This document shows positions 1-15,000 of a DNA stretch of 64,000 bases, piece by piece. Origin of the DNA: MGBC124762 sp048201935 (GTDB taxonomy: Bacteria; Bacillota; Clostridia; Oscillospirales; Oscillospiraceae); contig DBFBGR010000004.1 in NCBI GenBank assembly GCA_048201935.1, positions 124,001-188,000 on the forward strand, in the 5' to 3' direction. The notes below the pieces were generated by a model. It worked only from the letters and a program-made list of their open reading frames with translations, searched no databases and was not told the origin of the DNA. Positions within the stretch are counted from its first letter, which is position 1. Every line of letters begins with the position of its first letter. Position numbers and translations under genes: made by a program.

Positions 1-2
1 AT

Positions 3-3000
3 AAGCGCGAGGGCGTCGAGCTGGAGAACGCCGACGGCACCCTCAAGGACGAGCTGAAGATCTACCTGGTGGTCCTCAGCGGCGAGTTCGACGAGTTTGG
101 CAAGGAGAAGTTGGTGAACATCCCCGTCACCCTGAAGCTGGACCGGGTGTCCACCGACCGCACCCTCAAGAGCCTGGTCACCAACAAGGGCGACAAGAAC
201 TATGAGCACGAGGCCGTCAAGGACCAGCCCGACAAGGGCCAGTACCTGACCTACATCCCCGAGTCCACCGGCTACGAGACCACCCAGTTCACCGCCACCA
301 TGAACTACGAAAAGGCGCAGATCAAGGTGCTGGAGAACGACGGCAACGACGCCAACCGCAACTACATCTCCGGCGTCAAGGGTGTGTACGAGTTCGGCCG
401 CGGCCTGTCCACCTCTCGGGAGGACTACGTCGTGGTGGACGAGACCACCGGCACCAAGGGCTTCAAGATGGACCTGTCGGTCCTCTCCGCCTACGGTCAG
501 CTCCGGGTGGGCCAGCTCATCGCCGAGCACAAGGCCAACAAGGAGCCCGATGACGCCGCCTGGGCCAAGAAGCTGGCCGATGAGTACAACAAGCACACCA
601 TGACCCACAAGGTCATCATCGTGCCCACCAACATGAACTTGGATGTGGACGTGACCTATAAGCGTCTGGGCGAGACCACCGCCGAGAACCTGGTCCGAAA
701 CGAGAACGGCGCGTACAGCGTGTACGACTACAAGAGCAATCCCAACGCCGACCGCTTCCATGTCCAATCCCTGAACAACGACGACGTGCGGCTCCAACTG
801 CTGGACGCCCAGGGCAATGTTGTCTACGACTCCACCGATCCCAAGTACTCCGTGGTGGGCGCGGCCCAGATCCTGATGCAGACCGGCGGCGACGTGCTGA
901 ACACCGGCTTTACCTCCGCCACCGCCGACGACGCCCACACCGACTACACCATCGTCATCTCCTCCACCCAGGACGGCATCAAGACCGCCGACGGCACCAC
1001 CGCCTTCCTGAACCGGAAGTTCCCCGTGACCATCCTGCCCATGAGCGAGGATACCTCGGTGAAGATCTGGGTGACCTATGAGGTGGATGGCACCACCTAC
1101 CGTAACGAGGCCAAGTGGAACGACGCCACCCAGGCCTACGAGGTGGCCATCGGGCTGGACACCACCGACATGAAGGTGGAGATCGAGGCCGTCAACCCGT
1201 ACGCCAAGCCCGCTCTGGACCTGCTGGGCAACCAGCGCGCCGGCGAGGGCACCACCGTGGGCGACGGCGACAGCGCCGATCCCAAGTACAACACCATCTT
1301 CGTGAAGAACGGCCTGCTGGCGCCCAACACCGCGGACAACGAGGGCTACAACTATCCCACCCTCACCGGCCTCACCGCCGCCACCAACGTGACCGGCGAC
1401 GATTGGGACCGTATGTGGAAGATGGTAGACTCCAACTACATCAAGAGCGGCAACGTCTTCGCCGCCGACCTCTATCAGGTCACCGAGAACGTGGGCGACC
1501 CGGCCAAGAGCGTCATCATGCGGGTCCAGGTCAAGGCGCAGGACCAGCGGGTCGTGGCCAAGTACGGCTCCGGTTCGGGCACCGTCTACGGCCATACCCT
1601 GATCCTCAACCGCAAGAGCAACCTGGCCCAGCTCACCGTCTTCAACGACTACAAGCAGGACCCCAAGCCCGCCGGCAGCGACCGCAACTACATCCCCGAC
1701 CTGGAGTACTACCAGGCCAAGGACGAGTCCACCGAGACCGAGAACGTCCTGGTCCTCTACCTGGACGCCTACACCCCGGCCGTGGGCTCCACCCCCGCCA
1801 CCGGCGACGCCAGCGCTCTGGGCCGCCTGGAGGTCTCGCCCGGCGCGTATCTGAAGATCGCCACCGCCGACGGCAAGCAGGTCTCCGGCTTCCCCGATCC
1901 CAACCGTGGCTTCACCCTGGGTACCGCCTTCCCCGTGGGCAACCTGAACCGCGGCACCTACACCGTCACCGTGGAGGCCCAGGACCAGAACCCGGCCAAC
2001 ACCAGGGTCTACACCCTCATTGTCAAGGATAAGTCCAAGGATACCCGCACCGGCTTCGTGGCCGCCGAGGGCGAGCAGGGCGAGTACTGGATCTACCACG
2101 ACCACAGCCCCGCCAACCTGGCCCATCCCGGCACCGGCGCCAAGGACGACCCGTACCAGGGCTTCATCCCGCTGGGCCAGAGCCACCTGAAGGTGGATCC
2201 CGTGGACCGCAACGCCGTGATCACCAGCATCGAGCGCTTTGGCGACGCGAGCTTCACCACCAGCCTGGGCGTAGTGTCCACCAAGGCCACCAACGTCTCC
2301 GGCAGCGGCGTGCTCTACGACGTGTATAAGGCCGCCGAGGGCGCCTACGCCCACGGCGCGGTGGTCATCGACACCCCCGCCGCCACCGGCGCGGACAAGT
2401 CCAAGGACACCCTCTACTACGCCGTGACCGTGACCAGCCAGGCCACCCGCAACGGCGTGCCGCTGGAGACCTCCGTGGTCTACCTGGCCCTGAGCCGCCG
2501 CGACGTGGTGGTGGACACCAAGAGCGTCAACGCCAACGGCGATACCTTCTCCATCCGTGAGAACGCCGCCGACCGCATCAAGGGCATCGACCAGTTCAAC
2601 CTGAACGTGGCCGACGTGGAGATGATCCTGAACGTCACCACCAAGGGCGTCAGCGACACCGTGCCCGATCCCAACGTCCAGGTCACCGGCTTCGGCGCCA
2701 CGCTGGAGACCGCCGACGGCAACGTGCCGCCCGCCTCCGTGGAGCCCTACAACTTCTCCACCTCCTACACCAACACCGCCGCCGACGGCAGCTCCGCCGC
2801 GGTCTACTACCAGGTCACCGACGTGGCGTTCTACACCAAGGACGCCAGCGGCCGGGTCATTACCCCCAACGCCCGGAAGATGTTCAAGATCGAGATCTTC
2901 CGCTCCAACCACGACACCACCCTGGGCGTGGACGGCACGGTGTTTATCTACGAGCCCGTGGCCGGCCAGTGGCTGGAGGACCGCCGCATCGAGGCCGTGG

Positions 3001-6000
3001 CCCGTCCCAACAATCCCACGGTCTACGAGGTCTCCGCCGACATCGCCAAGGGCAACGAGGCTGTGGCCCAGGGCGGCAAGTTCAAGTTCGAGGTCAACAC
3101 CCCGGGCAACAAGTACCTGACCATGCTGGAGATCTTCACCTCCGGTACCGGCGCCAACAAGACCCACGCCAACCGTAGCTACAACGATTACTACAACATC
3201 AGCGAGACCGGCAAGGGCCAGCTCCGGAGCAACGAGGCCAACATGTACGCCATCAACGGCGCTTATACCGACGTGGCCTTCTACGTAGTCTCCTCCTCCG
3301 GCGTGCGCCAGCAGTGGTACACCCTGCGGGTCTACCAGGACGACACCGACACCACCCTCGCCGGCGGCAAGCTGGTGGTCTCCGGCGGCGACGACCAGCT
3401 CACCACCGCCGACGGCAGCTCCACCGCCAACAAGCAGACCCTGACCTACGCCGCCTCGGGCGAGACCGGCGCCCTCATCGTGGGCGACCGTACGCCGGTC
3501 AACCTCAGCGTGGAGGCCCGCAACGGCCTGGCCATGGTGGTGCTCCAGAGCAGCGACGGCAAGATCCTGGGCGTCCAGCGCGGCTCGGGCGTCTTCCAGG
3601 GCGTGCCCGTGAGCAAGCTGGGCGAGAACCGCTACACCGTCACTGTCCTCTCCGCCAGGGATTACATGGCCCTGCGGGAGCAGTATGGCGCCGAGGTGGA
3701 CCTCCAGAGCAAGCTCCAAAAGCTCATCGACTCCGGCGAGCTGGAGTCCTGGATGGATAAGGCCCAGTTCAAGAGCCAGTACCACGTGGTCCTGGATTAC
3801 TACAGCGCCGACGACACCGGCCTTGTGAGCATCTCCCTGCGGGAGACCAACAACAATACCTATGTGGACGCGCAGCGCACCGAGCTGGGCAACGGCGAGG
3901 TCGTCTATCTGGCCCGGATGAGCGGCGCCAGCGTGGGTTACCGCGTCACCCTCAACAACTCCAAGCAGTCGGTGGATGTGGATATGATGGCCGCCGACGG
4001 CAAGACCGTCGCCTCCCACAGCCACTTCGACGCCGGCGACAAGGCCGAGGGCGTCGTGGCCGTGCCCGCCGGTATCACCCAGATGCGCGTCAGCGTCACC
4101 TCCGCCTCCGGCGACAAGCACGAGACCTACACCGTCTACATCATCCGCTCCGCCGCCTCGGTGCTGGAGCTGAAGGTCAACGGCCTGACCTTGAAGCAGG
4201 AGATGGGCAGCTACCGCTACACCGCGCCTGTGGACGCCAAGCAGTTGCGGCTGGAGGTCACCGCCAACAGCCCGCTGGCCATGGTCAGCATCAACGGTGG
4301 GCCTAAGCGCTTCCTCACCGACTGGGCCGATATCGCCCTGAATCTGACCAACCTGCCGCCGCACAACACCAAGACCATCCCCATCACCATCTACACCTTC
4401 ACCGGCGGGGCCGATCCCTACGGCAACTCCGGCGCCAACATCACCCAGCTGGTGGTCACCCGGGATACCACTACCTACCGTCCCGACCAGGTGCGCTTTA
4501 CGCCTAGCGGCGCCACCTCGGCTACCAATGTGGATGTGGAGGGCGTTTACGGACGCTACATCCTCAACACCACCAGCGCCATCACCTCCGGCGTGCTGGA
4601 CGTGGTCACTGGCGGCGCCGACCACGAGGTGGACCTCTACGACTGCACCAAGAACGAGTCGCTGGCCTACACCGTGGATTACAATTACGTCAACGGCAAG
4701 CTGGTCAACCGCACTTATCACTGGAACCTCAGCGGTCTGGATGTCTCCGGGCTCTACCAGCTACGGGTGTACAATAACGACATCAGCACCGGCAACGGCC
4801 AGTCCACCGTCTACCCGCTGGCCGTGGTGGCCCAAAGCGGCAACGCTGGGCTGAAGGCCATCGACATCGACCGTGGCCTGGGCACCGCCCAGAGCGTGGA
4901 CGTGTCCGCCGGCGGCAACAGCTTCGCCGCCGATGTGGACCGCAACCAGACCAGCGCCGTGGTCAGCTTCACCGCCGACGATCCCAACGCCACCGTCATC
5001 ATCAACGGCCGCTCCAGCCTGGGCCGGATGGATTGGGAGGTCAAGCCTCTCACCGGCAACGGCGCGACCATCACCGCCACCATCAAGCCCGTGGACGCCT
5101 CCGCGCCCAGCCGCGACTATACCCTTACTCTGGCGCAGCCCTATCTGGGCGGTGCTCTGGCCAGTGTTGCCTTCGACGGCAAGACTCTGAGCGCCGACGG
5201 CGATGTCTACTCCGCCCAGTACGTCACGCCTGGCGACAAGGCGCTGGTCATCACGGCCACCGAGGGCGGCACCATCGAGCTGCGGGATGCCAATGATAAT
5301 ATCGTCACCGGCACCGTTACCCCGGGCAAGTGGGCCGGCCAACTGGATCTGACCTCGCCCACCGCCACCCGCACCGACTACACCATCTATGTGGCCGGCG
5401 CGGCCCGGGCCAAGCTCAGCCTCCAGCGCACCGACTATCCCACCGGCATCCACGCCCTGCAGATCGCCCACGGCTCCACCCAGGTGGTGCCCAACAACGG
5501 CACCACCGCCACCGCCACCAACGGCAACTGGAAGACCGTGGCGCCCAAGCAGGCCTATGACAGCGTGGGCAACGCCTTCACCTATTACGAGGCCAGCATC
5601 GGCGCCGACGACAAGTGGCTGGAGATCGAAGTGGATGCCATGGATCCCACCACCACCGTCACCCTGGGCTACAACACCGCCAACGACCAGAGCGCGGCCA
5701 AGGGTATCCTGGACCAGAGCTACGACAAGGATATGAAGGCGGTCTACTACAGCAATATCAACGGCGGCGTGGCCGGCAACGGCAACAACGTGGCCGCCGA
5801 CGGCAAGGGCCACTTCGCCATCAACCTTGAAAACCTGACCTGGCTGACCCGCTATCTGAATCCCGCTGTCAACAAGTACAACGCCGTCACCTTCAAGGAC
5901 GCCTATGTGGACGTGATCGTCACCACCGCCGACGGCCTCAGCCGGGTCTACACCCTCCACGTCACCCGGGTCAACGACGACGACAGCCTGCGCCTGATCA

Positions 6001-9000
6001 AGGTCACCCCCGAGGACCGTCTGGAGGAGGTCAAGCTCTACGACGATCTGGACGACAACACCAACCCCGACTGGAAGGGCGATCTGAGCGTCATCAAGAC
6101 CGTGGATGAACTTACCGGCAAGGACCTCTACCGCATCCTCATCGGCGAGGTCAACGACAAGTTCGACCTGGTCGTCCGGGCCACCGACGACGCGGCCCAC
6201 GTCAGCGTCAGCAAGCCCGGCGAGTCCGCCAAGGATCCCGGCGACGGCGACAGCTCCATCGTCAGCATCCGCACGGTGCCCATGGACGGCGAGATGGTCC
6301 GCTTTGAGATCAAGGTCAAGGCCGAGGACTCCGCCGACGAGTACAAGACCTCCTACCTCCAGGTCTACCGCACCAGCGACGACGCCACCTTGAAGGACGC
6401 CCAGCTCACCTTCAACTTCCAGGATTGGAACTCCCCCGACACCACCGACGCCGGCGACACCCTGCCCATGACCGTCCACGGCGTGCTGGAGGAGGACAAC
6501 GACCTCAACGCCTACGGCACCGACGGTCTCTACCGCTTCACCATCTCGGTCAAGCGCGATCCCTTTAACTCCGATTTGGATCTGGACGCCATCCTGGCCA
6601 GTCTGGATGTGGAGAACGCCATCGTCACCGCCATCGCCAACAAGCTGGCGGCCCAGGTGGAGTTCGTGGACAACAATGACCACGCCGCCACCCTCACCGG
6701 CCAGGCCTGGGGCCAGAACGCCATGGATGGCCAGACCGTCAAGACCGGCACCTACTACACCGTGAAGGTCACCTCCTCCAGCGGCAAGGTGGTCAAGTAC
6801 TACACCTTCGAGTTCGCCGTGACCGACCTGGAGCTGGACGTGCTGAAGGTGGACGGCGAGAGCTATCTGGACCAGTACTTCGTGGAGAAGGTCAACGGCG
6901 AGGACAAGGTCATCTACTACGCCGTGGTGCCCGAGAAGACCGACTTCGTGGAGCTGGAGGTCCAGACCCACAATAACCACACCCTGTGGCCCACCCCGGC
7001 CCCGGGCGAGATCAGCAAGGCCACCACCCTCACCGTCAGCGACCTGGACTCCTCCGTCCGCGCCGCCAACGTCAACGACGGCTCTCGCGTCTACCGCCAG
7101 ACCCAGCGCCTGGTGGACGAGGTCCGGGCTGACAACGGCATGCTCATCTCCGGCGAGTCCAGCCAGTTCCAGATCAACACCGGCAACTACCTGGTACCCG
7201 GCGACGGCTCCAGCCGCTGGCTGAACAACACCAAGTATCTGCGCGTCTACCGCGCCAGCAGTGAGACCCGGATGCAGCAGGTCATCGTCTACTATGTGGA
7301 CAAGGACACCGAAGAGGTCATCGCCGTGCCCGCCATCTACGACGAGGCCCTGCGCCAGTACGCCGCCTTCGTGCCCGACTACGTGGACATCGCCGACATC
7401 GAGCTCATCGGGCCCAGCGACCTGAGCTACCTGCAGCTGACCCCGGGCATGACCAAGCCCGAGCGCAAGCAGTACATCGTCCGCGACGCCGACGTGCCCG
7501 CCGATGAGAACCACTTTGACCTCTGGGTCAAGGCCGTGGACGGCACCCAGGGCACCTATGACGTGGTCATCTACAAGGAGGACAACACCCTCATCAAGGT
7601 CCAGGTGGACAACAAGGACGCCATCAAGCGCACCGAGCCTTACGCTAAGGACGACGGCGAGCACGTCCTCTACGACGCCCTGGCTGACGGCACCGTCAAC
7701 GCTAAGGTCTATGCCGAGGCCACCAGCCACCGGGCCATGGTCAACGCCGGTGTGGTCAACAGCCTCACCGACCACTCCAACGTCCTCATGCCCACCGCCG
7801 ACACCGCCGCGCAGTACGCCTACTGGTGGCCCAAGAACGGCAACGGCCTGGTGAGCCTGAGCAAGCAGGACTACACCAACGAATACGGCGTGAAGGCCAC
7901 CGAGGTGGCCATGAAGGTCAAGGCCAACCCGGGCCAGACCTACACCGACGCTGTCTACTACCTGCACATCTACAAGAAGGACAGCAACGACAACATGGCC
8001 CGCTTCACCATGGACTATGTCACCGACCTGGGCGAGGAGGGCACCGCCACCGTCTACCGCTCCAGCGCGGGCACCGACTACACCGTGGTGCTGCCCAGCA
8101 CCGCCGTCAGCGCCATGCTGACCGGCTACAGCGAGCATCCCATGGCCTCCATCCAGGCCGACCTGGACGCCGTGGCCATCCCCGGTGTGAAGCAGGGCAT
8201 CTATGACATGGCCATCGATCCCAAGGCCATGGGCTGGTCCGCCGGCGACGCCCACTTCGACGTTACCTCCACCGACGGCTCCAGCGCCACCACCTACACC
8301 GTCCACATCCTCTACGCGGACCTCTCCATCCGCGACCTGGCCGTCACCGACCACTACGATCCCACCGGCACCGGCCAGACCAAGGTGGACCATCCCGCCA
8401 TGAGCTACCAGACCCTCTCCAACGTCCTCACCCGGTACTATGAGTCCATGGTGGGCGACGAGAAGGAAGGTCAGTTCAACGGCGACATCGTCGTGGACTA
8501 CGACGTGCTGGCCCGGGGCGGCGCCGAGATCACCGTAAAGGTGGACGGCGGCGCCGAGCAGCCCGACCTGCCCTCCAACTCCCTGCCGCTGCCGGGCTTG
8601 GTGTTGAAGGCCAACACCGACCTCCAGACCCTGCGGCTGAAGGTGACCAACTACGAGAACGTCACCGTCTTCAACCCCGGCGACAACCTCACCTCCACCG
8701 TGAAGGTCCCCTACGAGGCCGAGTATCAGCTCAACGTCTACCGTTACTCCAGCAACGCCGAGATGCTGGAGGTCCGGATGGACTACACCGACGGCGGCAA
8801 GAACACCCAGCAGTTCGGTATCTTCGCCAAGAACGCCTCCGACGGCTACGACGTGGACCCGAGAGACTTCGTGCTCTATCTGCCTAGCGATGTGGACCTG
8901 GGCGACCTGACCGTCACCACCGCCTCCGCCGGCGCCCGTGTGGCCCTCTCCACCAAGCCCTTCACCCTGGGCGCTGTGGGTGTGGACTTCACCCGCAACC

Positions 9001-12000
9001 AGGTCACCATGAAGGACGTGGCCGTGGCCGACGGCGAGAAGCTGTACGCCTACGTGCTGCCCTCCAACAACCGGGTGGACAAGAGCAAGGTCTACACCAT
9101 CACCATCAAGACCCTGGATATGGACCTGAGCCAGGCCGACTTCACCTACGACAGCACCTACACCAAGCTGGGCGTGACCGAGACCGTCACGGGCCAGACC
9201 GATACCGACGCGCTGACTCTGCTGCGTACCTCTACCATGACCGACAACGACGCCTGCAGTGTGGATCCCAACAAGAACCACACCCACGTGGACGGCAAGA
9301 CGGTCAAGGTCTACGAAGTGCACCTTGCCAACTATGAGACCGAGACCCTGGGCACCACCAAGACCTACAAGGACGTGATCGACGCGGTGGTCGAGCTGGC
9401 CGCCCGGTCCGGCGCGAAGGTCACTGTGGACGCCGGCCTGGTCCTCAATACCGGCAACAACACCGCCAACTCCATCAACAATGTGGGCGGCGGCACCTGG
9501 AACATCCAGCTATTGGCCGAGACCCGGGCCTCCACCATGATGAAGGTCACCGTCACCGGCGATGTCTACGCCGCCGACGGCGCCGACGACGCCGGCGCCA
9601 AGGACGTGCCCGGCGCCACCACCGCCAACGTCCACACCTCCAACGCTCTGGAGCGGGTCTTCTACCTCAAGCTCCTCCGGGTGGACAGCGACAACACCGT
9701 CAAGCCCGGCGCTATCTACTCCTGGAACGAGGCCGACGGCAAGCACGAGAACGACTTCTACCACCAGGTGGAGAATCCCCACTGGATCAACTACATCCCC
9801 GAACACGCGGCCCAGTTCGGCGTGAAGATCTCCGCCAACTCCGAGTCGGCCAAGATCGACGTGCGCGTCTACGACCCCGAGACCTACGACATGGACGCTG
9901 TGGAGTTCACCCGCTACCACGCCCAGGAGTTCGACGGCACGCTGGATGTGCCCAAGAACGCCGACGGCACCCTGAAGACCCACTTCCAGGTGGTGGTTAC
10001 CATCCTGCCTGGCAGCGGCGTCCGGGGCAGCTACATTTACAATATGGAGCGGGTGGTCAAGTCCCTGGAGAGCGCCGGCACCACCGCCGCCACTGAGACC
10101 AACTACTCCAACGTGGTGGAATTCCTCGACATGGACAGCTATATCAACGGCTACCAGGCCGGCCAGGAGAACGCCCCCGCCGCCGAGGTCACCGAGGGCG
10201 GCAGCCGGGTCATCGTGGCCGTGGAGAAGCCTGAGAATCTGGCCTCCGGCCAGGTCAGCTTCGGCGCCATCGCCCAGTCCACCCTGGACACCCTGGCCCT
10301 GGGCAAGCTGGACGAGGACCTGATCGCCACCGGCAGCTTCAGCGCCACCCACAAGCAGACCACCGGCACCCTGGACCTCTCCGGCTTCCAGGATACCTAT
10401 ACCGTGGACGGCGTGAAGCACCACAACCTCTACGCCAAGGCCGTCATCAAGGGCGTGGAGCGGGATACCACCGTGGCGCCCAACGCCCAGTACAACACCG
10501 AGTACATCAAGTTCGTGGAGTGGGACGACCTGGTGAGCCTGGAGTCCCTGACTCTGGACTACAAGATGGGCGGCTTCAACTACTCCGTCCAGGCGGTCCA
10601 GACCGCGTCTGACGAGTACATCATCTATCTGCCCAGCGCCATCTTCCAGGCCCGGATGGACGACAGCTCGATCAAGGACGTGGTGGACCTCACCGCCGTC
10701 ACCACCAGCCTCTACGCCAACGTGAGCCTCAGCGGCGACGTGACCGCCTCCGTGGCGCCCGATCCGGCCAAGACCATGGCTCCCGAGCGCCATACCCAGA
10801 GCTACGGCGCGTTCAACCTCAACGCCGACGCCGAGGGCGTGGACGGCATCGCCGAGACCCGCTTCAACATCCACGTCCAGTCCAGCGAGGCGTACTACAC
10901 CGGCAAGAGCGCCGACTACACCCTGCGCATTATCCCCGTGGACCTGGAGATCACCGCGGTGGAGTTCAACAAGGAGACCGACCGTAGCGTGACCCCCGAG
11001 GCCCATGCCTTGACCAACTTCGTGAAGGACACCGCCACCGATCCCATCACCGGCAAGCTGGACCGTCCCAACACCTTCGACGGCAAGATCCCCGCCGAGC
11101 CCAGCGATGACGAGTTCTTCGCCATCACCGTGGACGAGACCGGCACCGACCTCTCCACCATGGACGGCTACGCCAGCCTCTTCGCCCTTAGCACCATCGG
11201 CAAGACCGACCTGAGCGCGGACCGGGTGAAGTTTGGCTTCCTCAAGAAGCCCGAGCGTCCCGCCGGCGTTACCGCCGAGAACGACCCCGACGGTCTGCTG
11301 GACATCTACGCCGACCTGGTGGAAGAGTACAACGACAACGTGGACAATTACGACCAGTCCTACAAGGGCATCACTTGGGTGGACTACTCCGCGCCCTACT
11401 TCGACACCTACGAGCACTATCAGGCCTACCTCATCTCCGGCTCTGGCGCCGATTCCGACTCCGCTGAGCCGGGTGTGGGTAGCGCCAAGGGCCTGGTCTA
11501 CACCGACTGGGTGTCCATCCACGACGACGCCACCGGCGACGCGGCCCTCAACGGCAAGTTCCTCTCCGCCGCCCAGGCCGACGTGAACGCCGCCCTGGCC
11601 GCCGCCATCAACAAGGTGGACGTGTCCGACGAGGCCGACTCGGTGACCATGGTGAAGGTCCGGGTGGGCAAGGCCGTCACCGACATGAACGGCGACGCCC
11701 ATGTCCAGGGCTTCAGCACCTACAACGTCATCGCCACCCGGGAGAACTCCACCGCCGGCCTGCTGGACCTCTACGGCAAGGCCAACGGTACCGGCGCGGC
11801 CGAACCCGCCAGCAAGGACGTGATGAACGACCTGAGCAAGGACCCGTACTTCCAGGGCTCCAAGACCGAAGGCATCGTCACCACGACCCAGTACCAGTAC
11901 GCCATCGACGCCACCAACGACGACATCTTCGACCTGTGGCTCAACCAGAAGGTGAGCGACGGCCACCTGCCCAAGAGCCTGACCATCGACGTGTACCAGC

Positions 12001-15000
12001 AGGCCGAGGGCGTGGACCTCACCGACCCGGCTCAGGCCGCCATCCACAAGGACCTGAAGGCCGCCAACGCCGCGGACAAGGCCATTCTGGGCGGCAACAA
12101 CCGCCTGAACGTGGGCGTTATCACCGACGCCTGGGCGACCGATCCGAACCTTGACAACGCCTTCCAGATCGTGGTCCGCGTGGAGGCTGAATCCGGCGAT
12201 GTGAACGTCCACATCATCAATGTCTACCGCAAGAGCGGCGAGGCCAAGCTGGACATGGTGGAGACGCCCACCGGCGAGCTCGACGACGAGGGCAATGTGA
12301 AGGTGGATGAGAACGGCAACGTCCTGGTGGACGAGGCCACCACCATCGGCGGCAAGCTGGCCGAGTACAACCATCTGGAGCCCACGCCCACCTACGCCGA
12401 GGACGGTACCGAGATCTACGAGTACCTCTTCAAGGTCAACAGCAAGAGCATCACCCAGGTGGGCAACGACTACTACATCAAGGGCGACCTCTACACCGTC
12501 AAGAACGTCCTGGGCGTCCGCTCCGGCACCATCGAGTTGCCCGACCACACCGTCCACACCGGGGCCACCGGCCTTGTGGACCTGCTGGTCCTGGATTACA
12601 ACGGCTCCGGTCGGGAGGGCACCATCCAGGATATCCTGGTTACCAGCGAGGACGGCGCCAGCAAGCGCATCTACCGCTTCAAGCTGAACATCAGCTCCAG
12701 CGACACCAGTTTGAAGCAGGTCAACACCCAGAGCGCCGCCAAGACTGTGGGCGGTGTGCCCGCCTACATGAAGGACAACCAGGGCAACATGGTCAACAAG
12801 GTCCGTACTGTGGAGACCATCCAGGCCGAGATCGACGCCATCGCCCAGCGCATGGCCGAGCTCAAGCCCGCCTACGACGCCGACCACAGCAGCGAGGAAG
12901 GCTTGCTCTACGACAAGCTGGACGACATGCGCACCCTGCGGCTCAACGAGTTTAAGTACTACTTCCGCACCGCCGTGGACGAGAACGGCAAGGACACCGG
13001 CGACATCGTCAACGCCGGCGGCAAGGTCGTGGCCAAGATGGTCATGGACGAGTTCGACATGACCTGCGACCTCTACAAGGACGTGGACGGCGACGGGGTC
13101 TTTGAGACCAAGATCGTGGACTACGCCAAGGAGCTCACCGAGCTGCGGGCCGAGAAGATCGAGCGCACCGTGTACTACGGCTTCCTGCCCCTGGCCGGTA
13201 CTCACGAGTGGGGCGACGCCGACGTGCCCTACACCGCCTATGTGGAGGCCCAGCACCGTTCCAGCTCCGTGGGTATGAACACCCACCACAACGAGGCCAA
13301 GGACCGTCAGGACTACGAGGTCAGCACCCAGGTCAACTTCAAGGACCGCGGCTACACCTACCAAAACTCCGCCAAGTACGCTGCCGACAACCTCTATGCC
13401 GAGCTGATGAACCAGGGCGAGGACGCCGTTCGCAGCTACTACGACATCGCCAACCAGTCTGACCGGCGCTATCCCGAGTTCCCGCTGGAGATGGCCATGG
13501 AGAACGTGTTCTTCACCATCAAGGCCCAGGACGGCTCGCTACAGCACTACGTCATGCAGGTGCGCAACTCCGACACCGAGAACCGCAACCTCCACTACAC
13601 CAACTGGGCCACCGACACCGAGACCGGCCGGGGCTACGGCTACGGCCTGTGGGCCTACGCCAACGGCACCCCCGGCGTGAACGAGGGCACCATTCCCGCC
13701 AACGCCCAGCCGCTCTACATGACCACCTCCGGCAAGGAGACCCTGGACGTGATGACGGCGGACTACCTGGTGGAGGTCACCGACAAGTACGGCGTCACCT
13801 ACCGCGATGTGCACGTGAAGGAGGCCGATACCGCGGCCAACGGCGGCGTGGAGCGCACCGACGTGATCTACGCCAACCTCACCAAGCCCTATACCATGGC
13901 CTACGAGATGGAGCTCATCACCTCCATCGACCCGGTCACCCACAACACGGTGTACTCTCAGGAGTACCTGCTGGACAAGAAGGGCCAGAAGATCCCCGTG
14001 ATCCAGAAGGTCGTGGTGGACGAGGACAAGGCCCTGGACGATCCCGCGCGCTACGAGTACCGTCTGGTACCCACCACCTTCCAGGCCACCGTGGACCGCA
14101 ACGCCAGCGAGATCGTGGTCCGGGCCGAGGCGGAGTATCTCTTCAGCGGCGTGCAGATCGTGCCGCCCAAGAACTCCTCCTCCCCGCCCAGATCTTACGA
14201 GGTGGGCCAGCAGACCTTCCTCATCCGCGGCGTGGTGGGCGATCCCGACGTGAACATCTACATCCGCTCCCAGGACGAGCAGAACGCCGGCCGCGACCAC
14301 ACCGAGAGCTGCGCGCGGCTCTACACCCTGCGTCTCAAGCGGGCCAACGACAACCGGGCCCTGGCCGACGTGGAGGTGGTCCGTGACGACGCGGGCCTCA
14401 ACGAGAGCGCCACCCACGGCAACGTCAGCCTCATCGAGGACCTGGAAGAGGTCAACAAGTCCATGGTCATCAACGGTAAGGTGGCCGCCTCCAGCGAGAT
14501 CGTGGCGTTGAACATCACGCCCTCCGACGACACCGCTTGGGTCAGCCTCTACCAGCTCGACGAGTTTGGCAACTTCCTGTCCAAGCCCATGGAGTTCTAC
14601 TTCCCCGCGGGCGTGAAGGAGGACAACCGCACCCCGGCTATCGGCCTCTACGACTGGGATGACGCCACCCAGAGCTACGTCTTCAACGACAAGGGTACCG
14701 GTAAGTTCAACCGCGTGACCCAGGTCCAGGGCACCCTGGGCAGCCAGTACATCCGCCTGGGCAAGGACGACGCGGGCAAGTGGCTTGGCAAGTACACCTA
14801 CGACAACAACCTCCAGCGCTACGTCCGCGACGATGTCAACGGCGGTCCCTTCCAGCGCTACGACATCATGGTGGACTTCCCCATCGCCGACTATAGCCCC
14901 GTGAGCGACGGCAGCGGCGCGTACAACTATGACGACGCCACCGGCGAGTACGTCTACGTCGGCGAGGGCCAGGGCGACTACACCAAGATCTATAAGGAGC

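Noticed and set aside
1115..2032. Shorter + strand open frames inside the giant genes
   Set aside because: They are rich in Arg/Pro/Gly or Pro/Thr/Ser, lack ribosome sites and lie wholly within well-supported genes.
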